Positions 14,207-22,275 of a DNA stretch of 55,916 nucleotides are shown here, piece by piece. The notes beneath the pieces are model-generated. The model was not told the origin of the DNA and did no database searches. It saw nothing but the letters and a program-made list of their open reading frames with translations. The first letter of the stretch is position 1, and each line of letters begins with the position of its first letter. Both the position numbers and the translations under genes were made by a program. This stretch comes from Spirochaetales bacterium (GTDB lineage: Bacteria > Spirochaetota > Spirochaetia > UBA9216): NCBI GenBank assembly GCA_016342585.1, contig JAEINK010000031.1, positions 1-55,916 on the forward strand. Direction: 5' to 3'.

Positions 14207-15367
14207 GTGATAAGATCCCTTACAAGAACCACCTTCCGGATATCTCTTCTGGGGCTGGTTCTTTTTTTTATGTCCTGTGGTTCCGGGACCGGACTTGAAC
14301 CTGACAGTCTGGACACCTCCCGCAGTTTAGATTCTTCTTCCGTATCGGACAGCAGGAGTATCAATCAACGAGTCCCGGGAGAATTGTACTCTGATGAAAT
14401 AACTGCCGTTCTCTTTCGTGCTGAGGGGGCGACCTTAATGCCCCATGAAGAGTTTGTTGACCTTGTTTCCCGGGCTGAGGATGAGTTTAAACCCTGGGTG
14501 AACCAGCTCCGGCTTGTCGATTTTATACATTATAATGATAAGATCTATTTTGGGGTAAACGGCCGTGGAATAGGCCGGATCAACTCCGGGGATTCCCTCC
14601 CTGAAATCGAATACCCCCGTGAAAACGGGTATTTTAAAGAGCGGACTCTGGGTAAAATCGTTCTGGGCGGTCAGGAGATATTCTGTCAAATCTATGGGGA
14701 CAGGGTCTTCTCCAATCTACCTCCTTCTGGAGAGGCTCCCCTTGTCAGTTACTCCCTGACTGAATCGGACTACAGGGTATTGGATATTCCCGTGGGCAGA
14801 AGCCCTACGGAAGAGCTTGTTGAGTCCTGTTTTAAAGAGGATGAGTGGTTTCTCTCCTGGAAGAGTTCCGGTCCGGAAGGTATCTCTTTCAGGTATCACT
14901 CCTGGAATCCCGCCACCGGCAGGGCCGAAAGTATTGAGGTTGAAGAGTACAGGTTGAATTTTCTCCCACTCGCCTTAAGCAAGGGCCCTGAGACTATTTC
15001 TGCCTTCCTTGAGGAGTGTTTACCTATACCCTCCGAGGAAACTGTTTATGTTATTACATGGAATTATCCGGACGGCAGGAGTAATTCTTTCTATTATGGC
15101 GACACTTCGATTCTCTCTTCCGGCGGGGGAGATGTTCGATTTCTTACAGGTCTTTCAACTCCCGATGGGATGTTCCTTCTTGAACCCGCTGCGAATACAT
15201 TGTGGAATAACCTGTTTCAGGAGTCCCAGGAGCTTCCTCCCCTTCCGGAGAAATGTGTGTATACCGGGTTCTCCATATTGGATAACTGGTTGATCCTCTC
15301 ATGGGAGGAGCAGAAATTCCCCATGGTTGGAACTTCAGGTCTTCTTCTGGTGAAGTTTGCGGGATGA
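14207..15367 (+). CDS. Predicted lipoprotein of unknown function
   Basis: A 386-residue protein with a lipoprotein signal peptide. A basic n-region (MIRSLTRTTFR) and a hydrophobic stretch end in a lipobox FMSC, with the acceptor cysteine near residue 24. A Ser/Asp-rich linker follows, then a beta-rich domain with many short strands, compatible with a propeller fold. No catalytic motif was recognised. The start is a GTG without a Shine-Dalgarno site, 5 nt after the DUF2259 gene, suggesting translational coupling. It probably sits in the inner leaflet of the outer membrane or on the cell surface; which one cannot be told. Confidence 0.7.
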   Translation: MIRSLTRTTFRISLLGLVLFFMSCGSGTGLEPDSLDTSRSLDSSSVSDSRSINQRVPGELYSDEITAVLFRAEGATLMPHEEFVDLVSRAEDEFKPWVNQLRLVDFIHYNDKIYFGVNGRGIGRINSGDSLPEIEYPRENGYFKERTLGKIVLGGQEIFCQIYGDRVFSNLPPSGEAPLVSYSLTESDYRVLDIPVGRSPTEELVESCFKEDEWFLSWKSSGPEGISFRYHSWNPATGRAESIEVEEYRLNFLPLALSKGPETISAFLEECLPIPSEETVYVITWNYPDGRSNSFYYGDTSILSSGGGDVRFLTGLSTPDGMFLLEPAANTLWNNLFQESQELPPLPEKCVYTGFSILDNWLILSWEEQKFPMVGTSGLLLVKFAG

Positions 15368-15385
15368 TTCCTCTTGTGATATATT
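15357..15385 (+). promoter_or_regulatory. Promoter giving a leaderless transcript at 15392
   Basis: TTGCGG at 15357-15362, a 17-bp spacer and TATATT at 15380-15385; the -10 box ends 6 nt before the ATG and there is no ribosome binding site. The -35 box lies in the end of the preceding gene. Confidence 0.45.
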
Positions 15386-15391
15386 AAAAAC

Positions 15392-16033
15392 ATGAAGAAG
15401 CCCGGAATAATTCTGATAATACTGCTTATTTTAACCTCAGGTCTTTCTGCCTTGACGTTTGATCGGGTAGAGGCCCGGATGGGGATGGTCTATTATGGCT
15501 ATTCCGGAGAAAATCGCGAGACCTCCAGCCCTTTAAAGGAGTTTTTGGGAGTAGGTTTGCCAATGGATTTTGGAAGCCGGTTTGAGTTTCGGCCAGAACT
15601 TACACTTTTCTACTTTGATTACTTCTACAATGATCTTGACGGCCGGGCCCTTCCTTCTCCAATCGAAAAAGCTGACAGGATCTCGGTTTTCCATTTCCTT
15701 GTTAATCCCGCGTTTTCGATCGTTTTTCCTTATGATAACGGGCTGAGCTGGGGTCTCTCATTAAGTCCATCATTTCTATTACGATTACCCCTCATCGCGG
15801 TCGATGAAGGAGATGATGACCGGTCTGACATAACATCCTACTTTTATTCAGCAGGAAGGTTCTTTTATCCGTCAGCCGGGGGTTTTTTCAGATGGCAATT
15901 CGCCGAGAGAACAGCCTTGAGTATTACAGCCTGGGGACATTTTCCGCTCTTCCACCTTTGGGATGGTTCGGTTGAGCCTTTTTATGACCAGCTGCTGGTA
16001 TCTGTTAACGCAGGTTTTATATTTAAATTCTAA
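15392..16033 (+). CDS. Predicted outer-membrane beta-barrel protein
   Basis: A 213-residue exported protein with a signal peptide of about 20 residues. The rest alternates hydrophobic and polar residues in strands rich in Tyr, Phe and Gly (RMGMVYYGYSG, FRPELTLFYFDYFY, AGGFFRWQF), and the protein ends in Phe (NAGFIFKF). A C-terminal aromatic residue on the last strand is the usual outer-membrane insertion signal. It probably forms a small barrel of 8 to 10 strands. No known family was recognised. It lies 24 nt after the lipoprotein gene but appears to have its own promoter and a leaderless start. Confidence 0.65.
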   Translation: MKKPGIILIILLILTSGLSALTFDRVEARMGMVYYGYSGENRETSSPLKEFLGVGLPMDFGSRFEFRPELTLFYFDYFYNDLDGRALPSPIEKADRISVFHFLVNPAFSIVFPYDNGLSWGLSLSPSFLLRLPLIAVDEGDDDRSDITSYFYSAGRFFYPSAGGFFRWQFAERTALSITAWGHFPLFHLWDGSVEPFYDQLLVSVNAGFIFKF

Positions 16034-16040
16034 AAAAATC

Positions 16041-17282
16041 CTATATGTAGTTTTCGACTTCCACATCTTTTCTCATATCCTCGTGTTCGGCTATCAGGAA
16101 TGAAGCCACTGCCGAGGAGATGGTATTAAGAATTACACTGAAACTTATGAGCAGAGGGATTATGGGAGTCAGTATGAGATACCCTTCCTCAAGCCCCTGT
16201 CCGTAGAGGGTGCACATGAAGGAAATGGCCACCAGAAAGCCCGCCGCCGGGTAGTTTCCTGTAAGAAAGGAGAGCAGAAAAGAGACCCCTATCACCCAGA
16301 TAATACCGTTTATTGTGATTCCCAGTGAGGAGTAGGATTTTAAAATGACTACGAAAGATACGGCTGTGACCAGGCCTGTCCCTGCTTTCCCGAAGATGGC
16401 AAAGAGAGGGAAGGTTGTTGAGCCCACCCTGCGGGGAATTCCCAGGTTGTCATGCCCTGTTTTGATCAGGTAGGGGAGCGCAAAAAAGTTGTCTCCCGAG
16501 AGAAAGGCGGATATGGCCGGGGCTATGGTGCTGTATAGCCACTTGTACGGGTTCTCTTTACCCGGTGTCAGGAGATAGAGCATTGCCGGGAAGAGGCCGA
16601 ATACAATCAGTATGAAATCGGCAGAGAGGACAAGCAGGAGCTGCCTGAATAACTCTAAAGAGGGTGTTACCCTTATTTGCATGGTGAGATAGGAGCCTAA
16701 TACTATCATTCCAAATCCCATAACCTCTACTATCAGATCGTTAATCCTGGAGAAAATTCTGGACATGGCATCGAAAAAATCAATGGCAGGCATGGTTATC
16801 TGTTTATCAAAGTTCAGGTTCAACCCTATGATTAGAGCGCCTCCGAAAATCGGAAGAAGGAAGTTCCCTTGGGAGTTGAAAATACTGAAGAAATTCAGGG
16901 GAAGGAGTGCTTCGATGTATTGAGCGAGGTTTTTTACCTCAAGGGGGGCTCCCTGTTCAATTATGATTGGAATTCGGGCAGGCGAGAGGAGGAGGACCGT
17001 AAGGGCTCCGATTATGGTCAGCACCGCCGAAAAAAGGATCATGTAAATTATTGTTCGAAGGTATACCCTGACCGTTTTTTTATTTTCTCTGAGTTTGAAT
17101 ATCCCTGTTGCCAGGGAGAAGAAAAGTAGGGGGAACAGGGCATATCTGCCTATCCGGATAATTGTATCCGAGAATTGTTTCAAAAAATCGAGGGTGGTTC
17201 CTCCGTTTGCAGGGAGGAATATTCCAAGAATAATGCCGATGATAGCGCCGAATAGTAGTTTAAACCAGATTTTCATATTCAA
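16041..17282 (-). CDS. Dicarboxylate/amino acid:cation symporter (DAACS) family transporter
   Basis: A 413-residue polytopic protein that resembles the sodium:dicarboxylate/glutamate symporter family. The N-terminus (FKLLFGAIIGIILGIFLP) and the segment RIGRYALFPLLFFSLATGI match the first helices of GltPh-type carriers. The later GSTTFPLFAIFGKAGTG stretch lies where the substrate-binding hairpins would be. However, the canonical NMDG motif in transmembrane helix 7 is not obvious, so the substrate may differ from glutamate or succinate. Convergent with the barrel gene (7-nt gap). A short palindrome lies just upstream of the start. Confidence 0.7.
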   Translation of the reverse strand: MNMKIWFKLLFGAIIGIILGIFLPANGGTTLDFLKQFSDTIIRIGRYALFPLLFFSLATGIFKLRENKKTVRVYLRTIIYMILFSAVLTIIGALTVLLLSPARIPIIIEQGAPLEVKNLAQYIEALLPLNFFSIFNSQGNFLLPIFGGALIIGLNLNFDKQITMPAIDFFDAMSRIFSRINDLIVEVMGFGMIVLGSYLTMQIRVTPSLELFRQLLLVLSADFILIVFGLFPAMLYLLTPGKENPYKWLYSTIAPAISAFLSGDNFFALPYLIKTGHDNLGIPRRVGSTTFPLFAIFGKAGTGLVTAVSFVVILKSYSSLGITINGIIWVIGVSFLLSFLTGNYPAAGFLVAISFMCTLYGQGLEEGYLILTPIIPLLISFSVILNTISSAVASFLIAEHEDMRKDVEVENYI

Positions 17283-17290
17283 ACTTTAGC

Positions 17291-17307
17291 CTATTTTCAT
17301 AAAATAG
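17291..17307. promoter_or_regulatory. Palindrome upstream of the symporter gene
   Basis: CTATTTT at 17291-17297 and AAAATAG at 17301-17307 flank a 3-nt centre, 9 nt upstream of the symporter start. It could be an operator or a small leader hairpin. Confidence 0.3.
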
Positions 17308-17383
17308 ACTACCAAGAGTTTTACATAAATCGTGAGATTTTTCCTGACTGTTTATTTGCGGGGGAGGGAGTCATTCGGAACCT

Positions 17384-18049
17384 CTATCGCTTCTTTTTTG
17401 TCTGGCTGCTGAAAGTAAAGAGTCCCTTGTCGGAGAATTTGTGGAATTTGTTTTTTGTCCTGGATTCTTTTTCTTTCTGATTCAGGATGAACTCCTTATA
17501 CCCTTCAAGATCTCTGGAGCCGGATTCAAATCCAGTGATTGAAAAGGGTTCTCTTTCATAGATAGCAAATGAAGAGTGAATGACTGCTTTAAACATCTCA
17601 AATGTCCCGGCATTTAGGGGGGATTGCCACTCTCCTTCTTCGGAATAGAGGATGGCATTGATTTCTCCCTCTTTTTTCCGGATGAAGTAGTTTAATAGTT
17701 CTTTATAGAAGAAAAGGTAACTTTTTACCCGGTAATCTATGATTTTCTGGATAGCCGCAGATGATATCTCATGGAAAGATTCTCCTGTTCTCCCCGAGGG
17801 AAAAATTAAAAACGCTTCCGAATATTGGCCCATTTCAGATTCTCCCTTCATGATGATGTTTCTGGGAGAGAGGGATGATCCAGGTGCCCATGGGAGGCGT
17901 AACTGTCTGCTGTTCTCCAGGTTTTTTCCCGGTTCCTGTTTCTGATTATCAAATACAGCCGAAACGACCTTATTTCCACGGCTGAGATATTCATCCACCA
18001 GTGCCGTGCAGAGTGACCCTGTTCCGGCAAAAAGTATTGTCTTCTCCAT
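17384..18049 (-). CDS. Rossmann-like protein of unknown function
   Basis: A 221-residue protein. It begins with KTILFAGTGSLCTALVDEYLSRGNKVVSAVFDN, which reads as a first beta strand, glycine-rich turn and helix of a nucleotide-binding Rossmann fold as in short-chain dehydrogenase-like proteins. The glycine pattern (GTGS) is incomplete and no clear catalytic Tyr-x-x-x-Lys could be placed. The C-terminus is lysine-rich and polar. It lies 10 nt downstream of the bifunctional-nuclease gene, with AAGGA before the ATG. An enzymatic activity should not be assumed. Confidence 0.55.
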   Translation of the reverse strand: MEKTILFAGTGSLCTALVDEYLSRGNKVVSAVFDNQKQEPGKNLENSRQLRLPWAPGSSLSPRNIIMKGESEMGQYSEAFLIFPSGRTGESFHEISSAAIQKIIDYRVKSYLFFYKELLNYFIRKKEGEINAILYSEEGEWQSPLNAGTFEMFKAVIHSSFAIYEREPFSITGFESGSRDLEGYKEFILNQKEKESRTKNKFHKFSDKGLFTFSSQTKKKR

Positions 18050-18059
18050 TCTTTATTCC

Positions 18060-18641
18060 TTACTCATCCGGATACTCGTCCGGTTGTTCAAACGCATGAA
18101 GCAGATCCCTTATTCTGGCTGCCTCTTCGTAGTTTTCTTCCTGCAGGGCCTTGTCCAGTCCCTTCTGGAGTCGTAGAATTTCCATTTCTTGCATCTGGCT
18201 TGTTTCCATGGGATCCTCTTCAATTATTGAATCCAAAGGAATCCCCGCCTCATCAATCACGGAGTCTGCTAAAAATATCGGACAATTCTGCCTTACCGCC
18301 AGTGCCAGGGCATCGGAGGGACGGGAATCCTGTATGAATGCTGTATTATTGTTGTTGAAATAGAGGCTGGCGATAAAAACTCCGTCCTGAATGTCCGGGA
18401 TCTCAATTTTTTCAAGGACGATTTCCATCTCCCTGAATATATTCATCATCAACTCATGAGTGTTTGGTCTGGGCATCTGTACATTTCCCATGCCGATCAG
18501 GATGGATTGGGCTTCTACTTGACCTATAAATATGGGGACCACAACCGTGGAACCTATGGGGCGAAGCAATACTGCATTTCCCTGCTCGGTTTTTGCCACT
18601 GTCCAGATTTCTGCCTGAATTAACATCATTCCTCCACTCAT
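18060..18641 (-). CDS. Bifunctional nuclease family protein (DUF151) with C-terminal UVR motif
   Basis: A protein of about 190 residues with the DUF151/BFN domain: VVVPIFIGQVEAQSI and PRPNTHELM, then RPSDALALAVR and CPIFLADSVIDEAGI. The C-terminus carries a UVR-type helical motif (LQKGLDKALQEENYEEAARIRDLL), as in many bacterial members. The plant homologue has RNase and DNase activity; the bacterial role is not well defined. The start is uncertain: the first ATG (18641) has no ribosome binding site, whereas GGAGGA lies between it and two ATGs at 18629 and 18626, so the real start may be 18626. Confidence 0.85.
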   Translation of the reverse strand: MSGGMMLIQAEIWTVAKTEQGNAVLLRPIGSTVVVPIFIGQVEAQSILIGMGNVQMPRPNTHELMMNIFREMEIVLEKIEIPDIQDGVFIASLYFNNNNTAFIQDSRPSDALALAVRQNCPIFLADSVIDEAGIPLDSIIEEDPMETSQMQEMEILRLQKGLDKALQEENYEEAARIRDLLHAFEQPDEYPDE

Positions 18642-18755
18642 ATTCTACTGTTTATGCGGGAAGAATGCAAATATCTCTTTTATTTGAGCCGGTTTTAATA
18701 TCTCCAAGCCTGCTGCGGGGCGAGTCATTCCCGGGATTGAATTCACTGCTGGTTA

Positions 18756-19328
18756 TTAATTGTGGATTTTTCCTTTTTGGAGGTTGGGACGCAATTTATC
18801 CGGTTCTGTAGTGGTCAAGGCCTGGAGAATTTTTTCAATACCCGGGTAAACAAGATCCAGTTCTGCCTCCTCCTGCGGGTTGAAACGGCCGAGGACATGT
18901 GAGGCTACATCGCCGCGGGCGGGTCTCCCGACTCCCAGCCGCAGACGGTAGAACTCTTTTTTCCCCATGGCACTGTATATGGAGCGGAGTCCATTGTGTC
19001 CCCCCAGCCCGCCGCCTTTTTTTACCTGCCAGGTTCCAAAGGGGATCTCTATATCGTCATGGACAATCAAAACGTTTTCGGGTTGAATTTTAAAAAAAGT
19101 AGCAGCAGCTCCTATGCTTTCACCGCTTTTATTCATATAGGTATCGGGTTTCAGGATGATCTGTTTGGTTGAACCTGTCTGGAGGCTGGCCCATTCACCC
19201 TTAAATTTTGATTTCCATTGGAGATTTTGCAGGAGGGGTATATTTTCAAGGCAAAGCCACCCCAGGTTGTGTCTTGTTTTTGCATACTGTGTACCCGGGT
19301 TGCCTAAAAATGCCACCATTTCAATCAT
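18756..19328 (-). CDS. pth: Peptidyl-tRNA hydrolase
   Basis: About 190 residues with all Pth hallmarks: FLGNPGTQYAKTRHNLGW, which includes the catalytic histidine, PDTYMNKSGES, LIVHDDIEIPFG with the catalytic aspartate, and GGLGGHNGLRSI. It releases peptides from prematurely dropped peptidyl-tRNA and is essential in most bacteria. The ATG at 19328 is chosen because the family begins just there and GGTGG precedes it; a longer in-frame start at 19361 would overlap the upstream gene. Located between a two-helix membrane protein and the DUF151 gene on the same strand. Confidence 0.94.
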   Translation of the reverse strand: MIEMVAFLGNPGTQYAKTRHNLGWLCLENIPLLQNLQWKSKFKGEWASLQTGSTKQIILKPDTYMNKSGESIGAAATFFKIQPENVLIVHDDIEIPFGTWQVKKGGGLGGHNGLRSIYSAMGKKEFYRLRLGVGRPARGDVASHVLGRFNPQEEAELDLVYPGIEKILQALTTTEPDKLRPNLQKGKIHN

Positions 19329-19347
19329 TATCCCACCACCTTGAGGT

Positions 19348-20835
19348 CTATCTGTTTTCAACCCGGAGTATACCTGTTCTATTCATGATTAGGCAGTAGT
19401 GAAACAGGCGGGGAGCCGCATTTTTTGAATCTTCTTTTAATGCCGCCACGAGATGTAAATGGTATACCCTGTTTCCCGAAACCCGCTTCCTTTTTCCCTC
19501 TATGAGCTTATAGGAAATATCTTCGGGATCATCCATCTCTTTCAGATAATCGTCGAGCCGGAACCTTGTTATTTCGGTAATGCTGTCATGTCGGAGATGA
19601 GCCGCCCGTAAGAGTTTTGTGTTCAGGGATATATATCTATGGAAATGAAAGACATTTTCGGAGGGCAGAATCGAATAGAAGGGGTTCTGACCCAAATCTC
19701 TGGTCGCCCGGATCTCGTCAGATTGTTTATTCTCTTTACTGAAGCGAACGATAACCTGGGAACGGGCTGCAATTTTTCCGGTGGAAGGATCTATCAGCTT
19801 GAATATCTTATCGGCCGCCATCTTGGGAAGGAGTTTCCCGAAGGCTTCCCGCAGGATCTCCTTGGTTCTATCTTTGAACACATAGGCTAGAATAATAATA
19901 AGAGCCCAGGGTGTTGTGTTTTTCAGAAAGACTTTTTCTGCATAGACGGCTGCCAGTACGGCTAGGGTCATGGCGGCGGCGGCAGCAAGACCGGCCAGGA
20001 TATGGCCCAGGTTTCTCGGGATTCTTGATTCGATGCATTTCATGTACATGGCGGACTGGGCCCATTTTTTCAGGATACTCTCTCGATACGCCAGCCTCTC
20101 TTTCAATTTGGAACTCTGTGGTTCTGCCAGAGCGGTCTGATACTTCCTTTCCAGCCTGTATTCGTGTTCCTGGTTTACAAATTCCTGGAGCTCTTCTATC
20201 AGCTTCGTGTGAGTCGAGTACTCTTCAATCAGGTAATGGATCTTTACTGCATTCTTTATGGATATGATTCCAAGGGCTTCATCTGCCCAGAAGAGGGCTG
20301 TCCTTGTGTTGTCATCGATTCGCTGATCAAGGAATCTGGGGAAAAAGTTTCTTAAGGTGTGTAATATTTTTCTTGTCTGTTTCAGACTCTTTCTGATTCG
20401 CCTTTCATAGAGGGTTAAGTCCTCCGGGTTTTCTGACAGCTGTTGTTCCAGGAGTTCTGTGAAACTCTTCATCTCTCCCTGAAAAGAGTTTACCAGGGTC
20501 TGAAGTTCATAAACAAGATCCTTGTTATCAATGGGCTCCGCTTTTCCGACCATCCTGAGAAAGGACCCTAATCTGTTTAAGGGGCTGAGTTCGCAGTCCG
20601 GATCCGCCAATGCCGAGAAGGGCAGGGCGGGAGAGGAAAAACGGGTATAGGTCTGGATATTGCTCAGAACTTTTTGGGTCCCGATTGTCTCTTTAGTGAA
20701 TCGCAGCTGAGCCGGTGAGAAGAAATAGAAATTCAGATCATATCGTCCTTTTCCCTCCTGAGGGACTGGAAGGCTGGATTTCAGTTCAATATGGTGCCGT
20801 CCATGTTTTTTTACCAGGCATGAAAAATCGGTCAT
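19348..20835 (-). CDS. Large protein with two central transmembrane helices, unknown function
   Basis: A 495-residue protein that I cannot assign. The N-terminal half (about 1-270) is soluble and includes an alpha-helical stretch rich in Glu and Leu (about 110-260). Two adjacent membrane helices follow at about 283-320 (HILAGLAAAAAMTLAVLAAVYA and ALIIILAYVF). Then comes FKDRTKEILREAFGKLLPKM and a basic C-terminal domain with several strands. The layout suggests an inner-membrane protein with both soluble ends in the cytoplasm. GGAG lies about 10 nt before the ATG. It is divergent from the iron-type ABC importer and may share the long upstream control region. Confidence 0.6.
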   Translation of the reverse strand: MTDFSCLVKKHGRHHIELKSSLPVPQEGKGRYDLNFYFFSPAQLRFTKETIGTQKVLSNIQTYTRFSSPALPFSALADPDCELSPLNRLGSFLRMVGKAEPIDNKDLVYELQTLVNSFQGEMKSFTELLEQQLSENPEDLTLYERRIRKSLKQTRKILHTLRNFFPRFLDQRIDDNTRTALFWADEALGIISIKNAVKIHYLIEEYSTHTKLIEELQEFVNQEHEYRLERKYQTALAEPQSSKLKERLAYRESILKKWAQSAMYMKCIESRIPRNLGHILAGLAAAAAMTLAVLAAVYAEKVFLKNTTPWALIIILAYVFKDRTKEILREAFGKLLPKMAADKIFKLIDPSTGKIAARSQVIVRFSKENKQSDEIRATRDLGQNPFYSILPSENVFHFHRYISLNTKLLRAAHLRHDSITEITRFRLDDYLKEMDDPEDISYKLIEGKRKRVSGNRVYHLHLVAALKEDSKNAAPRLFHYCLIMNRTGILRVENR

Positions 20836-20943
20836 AAATTTCAGGACTCCATTTCTTTCTATAAAATTAGGAATTGTATGATCTACCAGCCTAATTCCCT
20901 ATATAGGATTAGTCAAGAGGATGAGATTCTTAAACGAAAATAA

Positions 20944-20972
20944 TTGACAAATATGTTAAGATAACTTAACAT
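20944..20972 (+). promoter_or_regulatory. Promoter of the ABC importer operon
   Basis: A perfect TTGACA at 20944-20949, a 17-bp spacer and TAACAT at 20967-20972. The first palindromic operator (20954-20971) covers the spacer and the -10 box, an arrangement typical of repression. Confidence 0.6.
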
Positions 20973-20997
20973 TGATTTACGTTAATATATCTTAACA
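20954..20997. promoter_or_regulatory. Two tandem 18-bp operator-like palindromes
   Basis: Site 1 at 20954-20971 is TGTTAAG-ATAA-CTTAACA, a perfect inverted repeat. Site 2 at 20980-20997 matches it at 15 of 18 positions (GTTAA-N6-TTAAC). Their starts are 26 bp apart. The TTAAG/CTTAA half-sites resemble boxes bound by DtxR/MntR-type metalloregulators, which would suit an iron-type transporter. This assignment is inference. Confidence 0.6.
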
Positions 20998-21013
20998 AAC
21001 ACTAAAGGAGTGC

Positions 21014-22165
21014 ATGATGAAAAGAATTAACAGAATGGTTGTACTCAGCCTTGTGCTGATCGTACTATCCTCGGCTGTTGTTTTTGCCGGTGGTGGCCAG
21101 GAAGAACCTGCCGCACCTGTTGTTGAAGAAACACCTATGACCCATGATGAACTGGTGGCAGCAGCCCAGGCTGAAGGAAAGGTTGTTGTATACTCTATTA
21201 CAAGTAGAATTGCATCCGCCGCCGAGGCCTTCACAGCCAAATATGGTATTGAAGTAGAAGACTCAAACTTGAAAGATTTCGAGCTGATCGAAAAAGTTTC
21301 CAAAGAGGGAAGCACCGGCGCTATCGGAGCCGACTTTGTTATCTGTCAGGATGGCGGCCGGGTTATGGGAGAACTTATTAATTTAGGTTATCTTTATAAT
21401 TACGTTCCTCCCACAATGAAAGATGTCATTCCCGTTGAGTTTCAGAACCCTCTTTCGTTTGCATTTATCAATAAGGTTTTTATCTATAATGATGAATCCG
21501 CACCTATACCTCCTTTTGACAATATTTGGGCCTTGACAACCCCCGAATGGGCTGGACAGTTCCAGTTTAAGAATCCGTTCCAGGAAGGTGTTAATGCAAA
21601 CTTTCTCACTATGGTTACCAAACCCGAGGTTGCGGATCAGATAGCTGCTGCCTATAAGGATTATTTCGGGAAAGAGATTGAACTTTCCACACCCAATGCG
21701 GGTTATGAGTGGATCAAAATGATCCTTGAAAATGATCTAATCCTGACAACATCCGATACAAAAACTGCCGAAAGTATCGGTATTCGGGGACAGAATAAGC
21801 CGAATAATGCCGGTTTGTTTGTATTTTCAAAGTTCCGTTATAAAGAATCAAAGAATCTGGCCCTTGAACCCATGATGGAAGTTGCTCCTTTTTCAGGATT
21901 TTACTATCCCATCTATGCTTTGATTGCCAATGATGCCGCTCATCCTGCTGCAGCGAAACTCTTCATTGAGTACCTTCTGACAGAAGAAGGATTTGCCCCC
22001 TGGGGTAAAGATCTTGGAACCTACTCATCCAATCCCAATATCCCCCTCCAGCCTTTAGATCATCCCATGACTACCTGGGTTGAGATTCTGGTTGAAGAAG
22101 ACCCTGCGTACTGTTTTGAAAACAGGGCCGATGTTGAGGAATTTCTTAACGAATACATCTATTAA
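21014..22165 (+). CDS. Iron-type ABC transporter periplasmic substrate-binding protein
   Basis: A 383-residue solute-binding protein with a signal peptide ending near FAGGGQEE. The mature part (GKVVVYSITSRIASAAEAFTAKYGIEVE, ADFVICQDGG, NPLSFAFINKVFIYN, WALTTPEWAGQFQFKNP) fits the FbpA/AfuA group that binds ferric iron or related ligands. The C-terminal GFYYPIYALIANDAAHPAAAKLFIEYLLTEEG is also typical. AAAGGAG precedes ATGATG at 21014, and either ATG may be used. It is the first gene of the importer operon, under the tandem palindromes, and is followed by a terminator that should keep its level above that of the permease. Ligand identity is inferred from family resemblance only. Confidence 0.85.
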   Translation: MMKRINRMVVLSLVLIVLSSAVVFAGGGQEEPAAPVVEETPMTHDELVAAAQAEGKVVVYSITSRIASAAEAFTAKYGIEVEDSNLKDFELIEKVSKEGSTGAIGADFVICQDGGRVMGELINLGYLYNYVPPTMKDVIPVEFQNPLSFAFINKVFIYNDESAPIPPFDNIWALTTPEWAGQFQFKNPFQEGVNANFLTMVTKPEVADQIAAAYKDYFGKEIELSTPNAGYEWIKMILENDLILTTSDTKTAESIGIRGQNKPNNAGLFVFSKFRYKESKNLALEPMMEVAPFSGFYYPIYALIANDAAHPAAAKLFIEYLLTEEGFAPWGKDLGTYSSNPNIPLQPLDHPMTTWVEILVEEDPAYCFENRADVEEFLNEYIY

Positions 22166-22179
22166 TCTGTATTTTCAGG

Positions 22180-22212
22180 AAATCAGCCCGGTTGTTTCGG
22201 GCTGATTTTATC
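22180..22212 (+). terminator. Intergenic attenuating terminator after the binding-protein gene
   Basis: AAATCAGCCCG at 22180-22190 and CGGGCTGATTT at 22198-22208 form a perfect 11-bp stem with a 7-nt loop, followed by a short T-run. Lying inside an operon, it probably lowers expression of the downstream permease and ATPase relative to the binding protein. Confidence 0.75.
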
Positions 22213-22275
22213 TTTGTGCGTCCTCCGGGCAGAGATCTGCTCGGGTGTACTCACTTACCTTAAAGGATATGAATT

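Noticed and set aside
17384..18049. Assignment as a short-chain dehydrogenase
   Set aside because: Only the first strand-turn-helix resembles that family; the catalytic Tyr-x-x-x-Lys cannot be placed, so only a Rossmann-like call was kept.
20954..20997. Rex operators in front of the ABC importer
   Set aside because: The half-sites GTTAA/TTAAC match Rex sites, but both palindromes have 6 nt between them instead of 4 and lack the outer TT/AA.
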